From assembly GCA_016713365.1 (NCBI GenBank), contig JADJPG010000015.1, positions 1 through 64,000 of the forward strand: 64,000 nt of DNA, in the 5' to 3' direction. The DNA comes from Verrucomicrobiota bacterium. Its GTDB lineage: Bacteria; Verrucomicrobiota; Verrucomicrobiia; Limisphaerales; JADJPG01. Below, one piece after another: positions 53,157-62,700 of the stretch. How positions within the stretch are numbered: position 1 is the first letter of the stretch; each line of letters opens with the position of its first letter. The notes under the pieces are model-generated. The model had not been told where the DNA came from and did not search any database. It saw only the letters and a program-made list of their open reading frames with translations. Position numbers and translations under genes: made by a program.

Positions 53157-55670
53157 ATGAAATTCAAGGTCATATCCCTCACAGCACTTGCTTTGGCTCA
53201 ATTCTCCGCCCTCCACTCCGAGGCCCTCGCCCAAGCGACTGCCTTTACCTACCAAGGCCGGCTGGCCGAGAACGGCACCGCGGCTTCCGGGCTGCACGAC
53301 TTCGAGTTCCGTCTGTTCACCACGGTATCCGGCGCCGTTCAGATGGGGTCCACGCTTTTCGCGAACGATCTCGCGGTGAGCAACGGCCTCTTCACCACCT
53401 CGCTCGATTTCGGCGCGGCGGTCTTTCCGGGCACTGAACGGTTTCTCCAGATCGCCGTCCGGCCCGGCGTCAGCACCGGCGCGTATACGAACCTCACTCC
53501 ACGCCAGCCGATCACCGCCACGCCCTATGCAGTCCGCGCAATCGAGGCCAACACCGTAGCCAGCGGCGGCATCACCACCACCATGCTCGCCAACCAGTCG
53601 GTCACCGGCACGAAGATCGCCGACGGCACCATTGGTCGTGACGATGTGAACATTGGCTCGCTGGGCTCCGCCTTCTGGATCCTCGGCGGCAATTCCGGCA
53701 CGGACGTGAACACGGCCAACATCGGCACAACGGACAACGTGCCGTTCTCTCTGTTGGTGAATTCAGAACGGGCCTTGCGACTGGAACCCACCGCCGACGC
53801 TCCCAACCTCATCGGCGGTCACCCCGCGAACCTCGCGAGCAACGGCGTAATCGGCGGAGTCATCAGCGGCGGCGGCGAATCGATTCGCCCGAACACGGTC
53901 GGCGCGAACTTCGCCACTGTGGTCGGCGGTTCGGGCAATTCGGCCAGCGGACATTCATCCGTCGCGGGCGGCAATCTGTCTGAGGCGTCCGGCGCCAACG
54001 CCGTCGCCATTGGCAGTTCCGCCAAGGCAACCAGCCTGGCAGCGACTGCGTTTGGCAGCGGCACCACAGCCAGCGGCGCAGCGGCAACCGCTCTCGGCAA
54101 CGGCACTGTGGCTGGCGGTTTCTTCTCTCTCGCAGCAGGCGACTCCAGCACCGCGAACGGAAACTTCGCCTTCGCCGCTGGTCGTCGAGCCAAGGCGAAT
54201 CACGACGGCACCTTCACGTGGGCCGATTCGCAGAACGCGGACTTCTCTTCCACCGGCCCGAATCAGTTCAACATCCGCGCCGCGGGCGGCGTCGGCATCG
54301 GCACCGGGAATCCGCACGCGCCACTGCACGTCTATAGCGGGAACAATCCGACTGCGCTGCGACTCCAATCCACCGGCGGTTTCGGCGCGGCGCGACTGGA
54401 GTTCTACAGCGATCCGCAGGGCACCGGTAGCGAGTGGCGGCCAGCCTACATCCAATCCACCGACAACGGCGGCTTCACAGGCGGACTGAGCTTCCACGTC
54501 AATGGCACCGGGTTCGACCAGCGCGTCGGCGACCTCGAAGTCATGCGCTTGGTGAACGGCCGCGTCGGCATCGGCATCGCGAATCCCAGCGCGACTCTGC
54601 ACGTGGCCGGCGACGTGATCGCCGCCAGTTTTGCCGGCCCCGAGATTAACGTGGGCACCTTAAGCTGCGCCTCGCTCCTGCAGTACAACCAAAGCACCCA
54701 GGAAGGCGATCACACCTTCACCGGCCCCACCCGGCAGATGCTCAAACTCGATTCTTCCTCCAGCTTTCTGGGCGTGCCAGGACTGGGCCTGCAACCGGAC
54801 AATCTCTACTTTCGATCCTCGGGCAGTTTCTCCTGGTTCACCGGCGGCGCCCACAGCGACACGAAGTTCGATCCCGGCGCCAACTTCATCTTCGCCGGAT
54901 TGGAGGCGATGCGGTTGAGCGATGGATTCCTTTCCGTCTACGGCGCTGCCGGCGAACGGGCTTATCTCGGTGGCGACGGCGCCGGAAGCGACGTGCAACT
55001 CGGCAGCTTGAGTGTCGGAGTCGACACGGTGGCGCTGTGGAATGCCGGCTCCGGCCAACAGATGGATCTCGTCGCACGCTCCGCGGGTTTCAGCGGCAAC
55101 GTGTCCTTCGGGTCGCAGACGCGCCAGATGCTGAATCTTTGGGGCGGCAGCGGCCAGTACGGCATTGGCGTGCAGTCCAGCACACTCTACTTCCGCTGCA
55201 ACGCGGGTGGAACGAGCGAGGGCTTCCGCTGGTATAAAGGCGGCACCCACGCCGATGCACTCGCTGACTCCGGCGGCGGCACCGAGATGATGCGGCTCAA
55301 CGGCCTCGGCCTGACCGTGAACGGCACATTCGTCAGCGCCAGCGACCGCAACGTGAAGGAGAACTTCCAGACCATCGACGCGCAGGCCGTGCTCGAGAAA
55401 GTCGTCGCGCTGCCCTTGAGCGAATGGAACTACAAGGCCGACACCTCCTCACGCCACATCGGCCCGATGGCTCAGGATTTCCACGCCGCCTTCGGCGTTG
55501 GACCCGACGACAAACACATCGCCACCGTGGACGCCGACGGCGTGGCGCTCGCAGCCATCCAGGGGTTGAACCAGAAAGTGGAGGAGAAAGAAGCGCGCAT
55601 TCAGGCTTTGGAGAAGGAACTGTCCGCGCTGAAAGATCTGGTGACCCACCTCGCGAACCGGCGCGAGTGA
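53157..55670 (+). CDS. Secreted tail-fibre-like protein with YadA-type head and S74 chaperone end
   Basis: 837 residues with a signal peptide (ISLTALALAQFSALHSEALA). After FTYQGRLAENGTAASGLHDFEFRLF, a module common to phylum repeat proteins, comes a stretch of YadA/Hep-type head repeats (ASGHSSVAGGNLSEASGANAVAIGSSAKATSLAATAFGSGTTASGAAATALGNGTVAGG). The middle holds beta-repeat segments (PLHVYSGNNPTALRLQS; ATLHVAGDVIAASF). The C-terminus starts SASDRNVKENFQTID, the S74 intramolecular chaperone domain, and ends in a coiled coil (QKVEEKEARIQALEKELSALKDLV). S74 domains trimerise and often self-cleave at a Ser/Lys pair; the SD...K spacing is present. Probably a trimeric surface fibre used for adhesion or contact. 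Confidence 0.83.
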   Translation: MKFKVISLTALALAQFSALHSEALAQATAFTYQGRLAENGTAASGLHDFEFRLFTTVSGAVQMGSTLFANDLAVSNGLFTTSLDFGAAVFPGTERFLQIAVRPGVSTGAYTNLTPRQPITATPYAVRAIEANTVASGGITTTMLANQSVTGTKIADGTIGRDDVNIGSLGSAFWILGGNSGTDVNTANIGTTDNVPFSLLVNSERALRLEPTADAPNLIGGHPANLASNGVIGGVISGGGESIRPNTVGANFATVVGGSGNSASGHSSVAGGNLSEASGANAVAIGSSAKATSLAATAFGSGTTASGAAATALGNGTVAGGFFSLAAGDSSTANGNFAFAAGRRAKANHDGTFTWADSQNADFSSTGPNQFNIRAAGGVGIGTGNPHAPLHVYSGNNPTALRLQSTGGFGAARLEFYSDPQGTGSEWRPAYIQSTDNGGFTGGLSFHVNGTGFDQRVGDLEVMRLVNGRVGIGIANPSATLHVAGDVIAASFAGPEINVGTLSCASLLQYNQSTQEGDHTFTGPTRQMLKLDSSSSFLGVPGLGLQPDNLYFRSSGSFSWFTGGAHSDTKFDPGANFIFAGLEAMRLSDGFLSVYGAAGERAYLGGDGAGSDVQLGSLSVGVDTVALWNAGSGQQMDLVARSAGFSGNVSFGSQTRQMLNLWGGSGQYGIGVQSSTLYFRCNAGGTSEGFRWYKGGTHADALADSGGGTEMMRLNGLGLTVNGTFVSASDRNVKENFQTIDAQAVLEKVVALPLSEWNYKADTSSRHIGPMAQDFHAAFGVGPDDKHIATVDADGVALAAIQGLNQKVEEKEARIQALEKELSALKDLVTHLANRRE

Positions 55671-55771
55671 TCGCTTCCTACACCTTTGGTTCCATTCACA
55701 TGACTTCATGAAACGATACGCTCTGCCCTCGCAACTCACGTTTGCGAACCAGCAACTCAGCGTATCAACTC

Positions 55772-57742
55772 ATGAAACATTTCGTATCGTTCGCAGTCCG
55801 GTTACTCGTCGGTCTTTCTCTTCTGCTCGTCACCACCGTCGGCCACGCGGAACAGTTCAACATCCAGCTCGGTGACATCATTTCCGACGGCGCTCCCGGT
55901 CCCGGCGCAGGTAACATTCCCAGCTCAACCACGAACGACGTCTACACGTTCACCGCCACCGCCGGGCAAATCATCTTCGTCGAGGAACTCAGCGTCGCGG
56001 CGGCGTTTCAAGGCTGGCTGCAATGGCGGCTCACCTCGCCGAGCGGCGTGACGATCTTCAGCACCTACTTCACCGGCCAGCCGGAAGGGCGCAAAGTGCT
56101 GCCCGAAACCGGCACCTACACCGTGCGCGTGTGGGTCGGCGCGAACAACCCAGCCTACGTCGGCAACTACGCGTTCCGTCTGCGATCGGTGCCGGCGGAC
56201 CAGACGTTCCCCATCGCCATCGGCACCACCGTTTCCGACGGTGCGCCAGCGCCGGGAGCGGGCCATCTCGAAGTCGCCGGCGCGAGCGATCTCTACACGT
56301 TCCAAGCTCTCGCCGGTCAAATCGCCTTCTTCGAGGAAGTCAGCGTCACCAACTCCTTTCGCGGCTGGCTGCAGTGGGAACTGCGCTCGCCATCGAGCAA
56401 CCTCGTCTTCATGTCGTATTTCGACAACGGCCATGTCGGACGCATCACCTTCACTGAGACGGGCACGTATCGCATCCGCTGCATCGCTGGCGCCCACGAC
56501 ACGAATTACTTCGGTCGTTACTCGTTCCGCATTCGCGCGATTCCGCCGGACGACCAGTTTGCGATTCAAATCGGGAACACGATCACGAATGGCGTCCCAG
56601 ACACGGGCGCCGGCAACATCGAAGTCGCTGGCGCGGAAGATCGCTACACGTTCACCGGCGTCGCGGGTCAAGATGTTTTCATCGATGGCATTCAAGCCGC
56701 CGCGTCACTCGGCGGCTGGCTGAAGTGGGAACTGAAAGCACCCGGCGGCCAGAACGTGTTCTCGTCATTCTTCGGCAGCGTCGGCCGCAAGACCTTGCCC
56801 GAGACCGGCACCTACACGCTGCGTTGCTGGCCGGCGATCAATGACCCCACGCGCACCGGCACCTATTCCTTTCGCCTCACGCCAGTCGGAGATTCCGCCT
56901 TCGCCCTGCGCATCGGCGACATCGTGACCAACGGCGTTCCCGCCGCTGGTGCCGGGCGCATCGAGGACGCGGGTGGACAGGACTTCTACACGTTCGAAGG
57001 CGTGGCCGGGCAGCAGGTGAACTTTGAGCAACGCTTCGCCGCGACGACGTTCGCCGGCTATTTGAAATGGGAAGTGAAGACGCCCGCCGGCACGAACTGG
57101 TTCTCGAACTACTTCCAGAATGGTCGCCGTGAACCCCGCACGCTGCCCGCGACCGGCACCTACACCATCCGCGTCTTCGCGCAATCGCTGGAGCCGCAGC
57201 ACATCGGGACCTACGCGTTTCGCACGTGGTGCGACGCCATCGCGTTCCCCGACAAGATTGCGACATCACCCGCCACCGCGCGCGCCGTGCCGATCGGAAC
57301 TTTCCTCTGCAACGATCGTTTCGAGCCAGGCGACGCCGTCGAAGTCGAGTTGATCTCCACCAACACCGCCCACGGCGGATCGCTCACGAAGAGCTTCAGC
57401 GCGATCACCTACGCGCCGCGAGCGGGCTTTACCGGCATTGATACTTTCTCGTATCGGCTGCGCGGCAGCTTCGGCGGGATTAGCACGAATCAGGTGAGTG
57501 TTCATGTCGAACCCGGCGGCAGCGAAAGACTGGTTCACGTCAGCACCGTGCGCTCCGTCGGCGGTGGCATCTCGCTCTGCATGCTCGGCGCATCCGGACA
57601 GAACTATCTCGTGGATGAATCGACCAACCTTGTGAACTGGGTGGAGAAGGAAACCGTCAGCGCGGCGCTAGATGGTTCGCTGAGCTACGGCTTCTACACA
57701 ACGAACGGCCCGAAGCGATTCTACCGGTTTCGGAAGCCGTGA
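55772..57742 (+). CDS. Secreted four-repeat beta protein with cadherin-like domain
   Basis: 656 residues with a signal peptide (VRLLVGLSLLLVTTVGHAE). Four units of about 115 residues repeat the pattern IGDxxSDGxPxPGAGxxExxGAxDxYTFxxxAGQxxFxEEL, GWLxWELxSPxG and TGTYTxRxWxxxND, resembling bacterial pre-peptidase C-terminal-like beta domains. Next comes a cadherin-like segment (ISTNTAHGGSLTKSFSAITYAPRAGFTGIDTFSYRLRG), then the phylum end module (GQNYLVDESTNLVNW ... KRFYRFRKP). ATG 55772 is used. It follows the tail-fibre-like gene by 100 bases on the same strand. Function unknown. Confidence 0.77.
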   Translation: MKHFVSFAVRLLVGLSLLLVTTVGHAEQFNIQLGDIISDGAPGPGAGNIPSSTTNDVYTFTATAGQIIFVEELSVAAAFQGWLQWRLTSPSGVTIFSTYFTGQPEGRKVLPETGTYTVRVWVGANNPAYVGNYAFRLRSVPADQTFPIAIGTTVSDGAPAPGAGHLEVAGASDLYTFQALAGQIAFFEEVSVTNSFRGWLQWELRSPSSNLVFMSYFDNGHVGRITFTETGTYRIRCIAGAHDTNYFGRYSFRIRAIPPDDQFAIQIGNTITNGVPDTGAGNIEVAGAEDRYTFTGVAGQDVFIDGIQAAASLGGWLKWELKAPGGQNVFSSFFGSVGRKTLPETGTYTLRCWPAINDPTRTGTYSFRLTPVGDSAFALRIGDIVTNGVPAAGAGRIEDAGGQDFYTFEGVAGQQVNFEQRFAATTFAGYLKWEVKTPAGTNWFSNYFQNGRREPRTLPATGTYTIRVFAQSLEPQHIGTYAFRTWCDAIAFPDKIATSPATARAVPIGTFLCNDRFEPGDAVEVELISTNTAHGGSLTKSFSAITYAPRAGFTGIDTFSYRLRGSFGGISTNQVSVHVEPGGSERLVHVSTVRSVGGGISLCMLGASGQNYLVDESTNLVNWVEKETVSAALDGSLSYGFYTTNGPKRFYRFRKP

Positions 57743-57773
57743 ACGAGAGGTTAAGCGACCGAGGACTGCGCCC

Positions 57774-57976
57774 GTGTCTGTCCACCGCTGCATGGCTTTG
57801 AGGACCGTCTTCTGCTGGTCTTCGGTGAGCTTGGAAATGTCGTAGGGCACCACGCCATCCGGCCACGGCAACGACTTTTTCGTGCGCGCCGCGACGTGCG
57901 CCGGATTGGAATCCGCCAGCGCGGAAGTGAATGCGGCGAATGCAATGAGGATGGCCGGGAGACATTTAAGGCTCAC
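57774..57976 (-). pseudogene. Truncated astacin-like (M12A) metalloprotease gene
   Basis: The first 67 residues read MSLKCLPAILIAFAAFTSALADSNP (signal) then KSLPWPDGVVPYDISKLTEDQQKTVLKAMQRWTDTGA, the N-terminus of an astacin-type peptidase. The zinc site HExxH and everything after residue 67 are missing; the frame runs on as antisense of the previous gene's end. The start would be GTG 57976. The break, near 57773, lies at the boundary with the repeat-protein gene, so the rest was probably deleted. I see no matching fragment elsewhere. Confidence 0.6.
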
Positions 57977-58030
57977 GGTGGGGAATTTTGGTGATGCGTG
58001 CTCGGAATACGATCTCCAGTGCGTTTGAAG

Positions 58031-58154
58031 CTGCTACGGAGAGCGACTGTGTCCGTAGGACCAGTCGCAGCAGTGGGGATAAGGGCGAGCACCGTGGTTA
58101 AAAGTGGCGCGTTGTTGATTCGGGCGCGCTGCGGCTGGACTTTGCCACAGCCGC
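58031..58154. repeat. Two further palindromes beside the RAYT locus
   Basis: CTGCT (58031-58035)/AGCAG (58069-58073) encloses GCGACTG (58043-58049)/CAGTCGC (58062-58068), with an alternative CTACGGA/TCCGTAG pairing inside. GCGGCTG (58131-58137)/CAGCCGC (58148-58154) is a second hairpin. They fill the spacer before the composite repeat at 58163-58260; nothing in 57977-58285 looks coding. Confidence 0.55.
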
Positions 58155-58162
58155 GCTCCGGC

Positions 58163-58260
58163 CAATCCCAACGGGATTGCGTCCTCCAGCCCAAGGTTGC
58201 CGAGTTTGCGAGGCTACCTTGGGTCACGATTCCGAAATGCATTCAACCGCAACGCGGTTG
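58163..58260. repeat. Composite three-hairpin REP element, copy 1
   Basis: Hairpin a: CAATCCC-AAC-GGGATTG (58163-58179). Hairpin b: CCCAAGGT (58190-58197) with ACCTTGGG (58216-58223). Hairpin c: CAACCGC-AAC-GCGGTTG (58244-58260). Hairpins a and c share an AAC loop. The element lies just beyond the RAYT stop at 58286. Confidence 0.85.
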
Positions 58261-58285
58261 TGGCAAATTCTGCGTTGGTGCCCCT

Positions 58286-58740
58286 TCAATCCCAAACGTA
58301 TTTCTCATCCCACTCGATCTCGTGCCTGCGCAACAACGCGCGAAGCTCGTCTTGAAACCAATCTTGCGGTGATGCTCCGCCTGCCCGGCGATGTAATCCA
58401 TCACCTCCGGCAGCTTCGACTGGCTCACGGAGAAATCCGCGTAGCCGCCTTGCCACTCAAAATCTGCAAAATCACGACCGCGTTCCTTCAGCCAGAGGTT
58501 GGAGACGCGTTTCAATTCCTTCACCCATTCGGCCTGCATGATGGAGCGTCCGAAACGCGCCAGGATATGCACATGATTTTCCACGCCGCCGATCTGGACG
58601 GGTGGGCAATCGAGCTGTTTGGAGACGCCACCGAGGTAAGAGTGGAGCGCGTCTCGGGTCGGTTTGTCGCGCAGTAATGGCCGACGATCCTTGGTGGAGA
58701 AGACCAGATGGATGTAAACGGCGGAAAGGGATTGTGGCAT
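58286..58740 (-). CDS. REP-associated tyrosine transposase (RAYT, Y1/IS200-like), apparent frameshift
   Basis: Single-strand transposase of the IS200/IS605-like HUH group, domesticated with REP palindromes. IYIHLVFSTKDRRPLL is the family start, GGVENHVHILARF carries the HUH-like His pair, and GYADFSVSQSKLPEVMDYIAGQAEHHRK holds the catalytic Tyr region; WVKELKRVSNLWLKERG and FEWQGGY also match RAYTs. After HHRKIGF the open frame diverges; adding one base to the A3 run 58355-58357 restores QDELRALLRRHEIEWDEKYVWD and a stop at 58286-58288, the usual RAYT end. Corrected length is about 151 residues, normal for the family. It lies between two same-orientation copies of a three-hairpin repeat. Confidence 0.85.
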
Positions 58741-58822
58741 GGATGAAGGATGATTATCTGGCTCGTTTCCGCCAATCCCAAAGGGATGGCGAACATCGAC
58801 GCGAACCCGCGCCATGATTTGA

Positions 58823-58914
58823 ATGCCCCAACGGGGCATCGGCCTCCAGCCCAAAGTTGGCGCAGCGCCTTCCTTGGGTTGTCGCCCAACCAATCATCAA
58901 CTGCAACGCGGTTG
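58823..58914. repeat. Composite three-hairpin REP element, copy 2
   Basis: Same order as copy 1: ATGCCCC-AAC-GGGGCAT (58823-58839), a degenerate middle pair CCCAA/TTGGG, and CAACTGC-AAC-GCGGTTG (58898-58914, one mismatch). It lies upstream of the RAYT start. A loose palindrome GCCAATCCC/GGGATGGC at 58771-58790 precedes it. Confidence 0.82.
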
Positions 58915-58990
58915 TGGCAGAGGCGATATGCCGTAACTGCCTGATACAAGTATACAGGAATACATATTGACGGATTAGACAAGTATCAGC

Positions 58991-59573
58991 ATGGTTTTCC
59001 CCATGAAAATCGAGATTCCCGAACCACTCCTTAAGCGCCTCCAGAAGCACGCAACTCCGTTCGTCGATACCCCGGTGAGCGTTATCGAGAGATGGGCTGA
59101 CTTTTTTGAGCAGCACAACTCCACGACGCCAACATCCCAAGCCAACACGAAGCCGACAAATTCAAAGCATGCACCAGGGGACTCATCTAACGGCGTGCGC
59201 CAGTTCGACCCCAAGCGGCCACCTAGCCTATTCCATACCCGAGTTCATGGGGAGTTCGACTCAACGCCGTTCTCGAACTGGAATGACTTGGTTCGCATCG
59301 CTCACGTTCACGCGTTCAAGGAGGCTGGGGTTTGAAGAGCTCCGCAAGCTGACGCGTGCTCAAATCAGAAAAGGTTCATACTCCGACGAAGGCTATAAGT
59401 ATGTTCCTGAAATCGGGGTTTCAATTCAGGGAGTGGACGCGGGACACGCGTGGGAATATTCGCTCCGATTGGCAATTCATCTAAAAGTTCCCCTGAAAGC
59501 TGAGATCGAATGGCGGCACAATGACAAAGCCGCGCATCCTGGCGAACGTGGACTCATGTTTTGGAAGCCTTGA
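58991..59573 (+). CDS. Unknown protein between REP elements, apparent frameshift
   Basis: The first part (MKIEIPEPLLKRLQKHATPFVDTPVSVIERWADFFEQ) looks like a short ribbon-helix-helix or similar DNA-binding N-terminus, then a Pro/Thr/Ser linker and FDPKRPPSLFHTRVHGEFDSTPFSNWNDLVRIAHVHAFKEAG. The frame ends at 59335, but dropping one G from the G4 run 59327-59330 gives GFEELRKLTRAQIRKGSYSDEGYKYVPEIGVSIQGVDAGHAWEYSLRLAIHLKVPLKAEIEWRHNDK to a TGA at 59571. The C-terminal part has the look of a conserved domain (EGYKY, DAxxAW, PGERG), but I cannot name it. Start ATG 58991 or 59003. It is bounded on both sides by RAYT repeats. Confidence 0.55.
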
Positions 59574-59577
59574 GCCA

Positions 59578-59671
59578 CAACCGCGTTGCGGTTGGGATGG
59601 TTGTTGAACCTTGCCCAAGGTAGCTCGTTCCTCGCAACCTTGGGCTGGAGGCCTCAATCCCTTTGGGATTG
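59578..59671. repeat. Composite three-hairpin REP element, copy 3 (inverted)
   Basis: The order is reversed relative to copies 1 and 2: CAACCGC-GTT-GCGGTTG (59578-59594), CCCAAGGT (59614-59621) with ACCTTGGG (59637-59644), and CAATCCC-TTT-GGGATTG (59655-59671). It directly follows the unknown protein's stop, and the pyruvate carboxylase gene starts 107 bases on. Confidence 0.85.
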
Positions 59672-59778
59672 TTCGTGGCCAACGTCGCGTGTTTCCACGT
59701 TCAACTCAATGAACTGCCCCTGCCACATCATTGCTTTGCCTTCCGGCCTCACACTCGCTAAAACTTCGCAGCATTTTT

Positions 59779-62700
59779 ATGAGCCAATCCCGTCATGGTG
59801 ACAGTCAGGCCGCCGAAGCCGCCCCGGCCATTCGTTCCTTCAAGAAGGTTCTCGCGGCCAACCGCTCCGAGATCGCCATCCGCATCTTCCGCGCGGCTAC
59901 GGAGCTGGGCTTCCGCACGGTCGCGGTCTCCGCGCAGGAAGACCGCTTCGCCATGCACCGCTTTAAGGCGGACGAGGCGTATCTCGTCGGCAAGGGCAAG
60001 GGCCCGGTCGCCGCGTATCTCGACATCGAGAGCATCGTGGCCGTCGCGAAGGAGAAGGGCGTGGACGCGATTCATCCCGGATACGGTTTCCTGAGCGAGA
60101 ACGCCGAGTTCGCCCGCGCGTGCGCTAAGGCGGGCATCACGTTCGTGGGACCGCGTCCCGAGCTGCTCGAAATGATGGGCGACAAGACGGCGGCGCGCGC
60201 GCTGGCGCAGAAGATTGGTGTGCCGACGTTGCCCGGAACCGAGGAGCCGATCACGGATCGTGCCGAGGCGTTGAAGACGGCGAAGGAGATTGGTTTCCCG
60301 CTCATCATCAAGGCGGCGTTCGGCGGCGGCGGTCGCGGCATGCGCGTCGTACACAAGTCCGGCGATCTGGCGGACCTGCTTGATGAAGCGCAGGGCGAAG
60401 CCGGTCGTGCGTTCGGCAATCCGGCGGTGTTCCTCGAGAAATACATTCCGCACGCGAAGCACATCGAGGTGCAGATTCTCGGTGACAAGCACGGCAACGT
60501 GATTCATCTGCACGAGCGCGACTGCTCGGTGCAACGTCGTCACCAGAAGGTCGTGGAAGTCGCGCCGTCGTTCGGTTTGCCCGAGCACGTCATCAAGGAA
60601 CTGTGCGACGCGGCGGCCCGCATCGCGCGTGAGATTCGTTACGACAACGCCGGCACCATCGAGTTTCTCTATGACCTCGATTCGCACGAATGGTTCTTCA
60701 TCGAGATGAACCCGCGCATCCAGGTGGAGCACACGGTTACGGAGGTCATCACCGGTCTGGACCTCGTGCGTGCGCAGATTCTCATCGCGCAGGGTCATCG
60801 CCTGCACAGCCTAGAGGTCGGGATGCCGGCGCAGAACCAGGTTCCGCGCAACGGTTACGCGATTCAGTGCCGCGTGACGACGGAGGATCCCGAGAACAAG
60901 TTCATGCCGGACTACGGCAAGCTGCTCGCGTATCGGTCGCCCGGCGGCTTCGGCATCCGGCTCGACGGCGGCCAGGGCTTTGCAGGCTCGGTCATCACAC
61001 CGTTCTACGATTCCATGCTCGTGAAGGTCATCGCGTCCGGCCAGACCTACGAGATGGCGATGGACCGCATGCACCGCGCGCTGACGGAGTTTCGCATCCG
61101 CGGGGTGAAGACGAACATTCCGTTCCTCGAAAACGTCATCGGCAACGACATTTTCCGCAGCGGTCAGGCGACCACGACCCTGATCGACACGACGCCGTCG
61201 CTCTTTGCCTTCAAGCCGAAGCGCGACCGCGCGACGAAGCTGCTGAACTTCCTCGGCAACGTCATCGTGAACGGCAATCCGCATGCGAAAGGCTACAAAC
61301 CTGCGAAGCCGCTCATTATCGCGGAACCGCCGGCCTACGATCATCGTCAGGCGCCGCCGGCGGGCACTCGCGATTTGTTGCTCAAGCTCGGGCCGAAGAA
61401 GTTCGCCGAGTGGACGCTGAAGCAAAAGCGGCTGCTGATCACCGACACGACGTTCCGCGACGCGCATCAATCACTCATGGCCACGCGCGTGCGCAGTTGC
61501 GACATGCTTGCGGTCGCCGACTCCATGGCGCGCCGGGTGGGTGCGGAGAAGAACGGATTGTTCTCCGTCGAGATGTGGGGTGGCGCGACGTTCGACACGG
61601 CGATGCGGTTCCTCAGCGAAGACCCGTGGGAACGCCTGCGCCAGTTGCGCGCGAAGATTCCGAACGTCTGCTTCCAGATGCTCTTCCGCGGCAGCAACGC
61701 GGTTGGCTACTCGAATTATCCCGACAACGTCGTCGCTGGTTTCGTGAAGCACGCGGCGGCGAGCGGCATGGACATCTTCCGAATCTTCGATTCGCTGAAC
61801 TACCTGCCGAATCTCAAGGTCGCGATGGAAGCGGTGCAGGACACGCACGCGATTTGCGAGGCGGCGGTCTGCTACACCGGGGACATTCTCGATCCGAAGC
61901 GCGACAAGTATTCGCTGAAGTATTACGTGAAGCTCGCCAAGGAGCTGGAGAAGATGGGCGCGCATTTTCTCGCCATCAAGGACATGGCCGGCCTGTGCCG
62001 TCCCTTCGCGGCGAAGAAGCTGGTGAAGGCGCTGAAGGACGAGGTCGGCATCCCGATCCATTTCCATACGCACGACACCGCAGGCGTGCAGGCGTCGGCT
62101 ATTCTCGAAGCGAGCGACGCGGGCGTGGACGTCGTCGATCTCGCGATCGCGTCGATGTCCGGCTCCACTTCGCAGCCGAACTTGAACTCCACTGTTGCGT
62201 CGCTGCAGAACACGCCGCGCGATACGAAGCTTGATCTCCAGGCGCTGAACGAGTTCTCGGATTACTGGGAAAAGGTGCGCGAGTATTATCATCCGTTCGA
62301 CACGGCGCCGAAGACCGGCAGCGCGGAGGTTTATCTGCACGAGATGCCCGGCGGCCAGTACACGAACCTGAAGGAACAGGCCGCGAGCATGGGCGTCTCG
62401 CATCGCTGGCCGGAGATCGCGCGACTCTACGCCGAAGTGAACCAGCTCTTCGGCGACATCGTGAAGGTGACGCCGAGCAGCAAGGTTGTCGGTGACATGG
62501 CTCTGTTCCTCTTCAGCCGTGGCATCAAGCCCGAAGACGTGGTGAATCTCGAACCCGGCAGCGTTGGGTTCCCGGAGAGCGTCATCGACATGATGAGTGG
62601 CGGGCTCGGTTGGCCACCCGGTGGTTTCCCTCCGGAAGTGATGCGCGTCGTGCTCGGCGAGAAGAAATTCAAGGAAGCGAAGGCTGCTTTCGAGAAGGAC

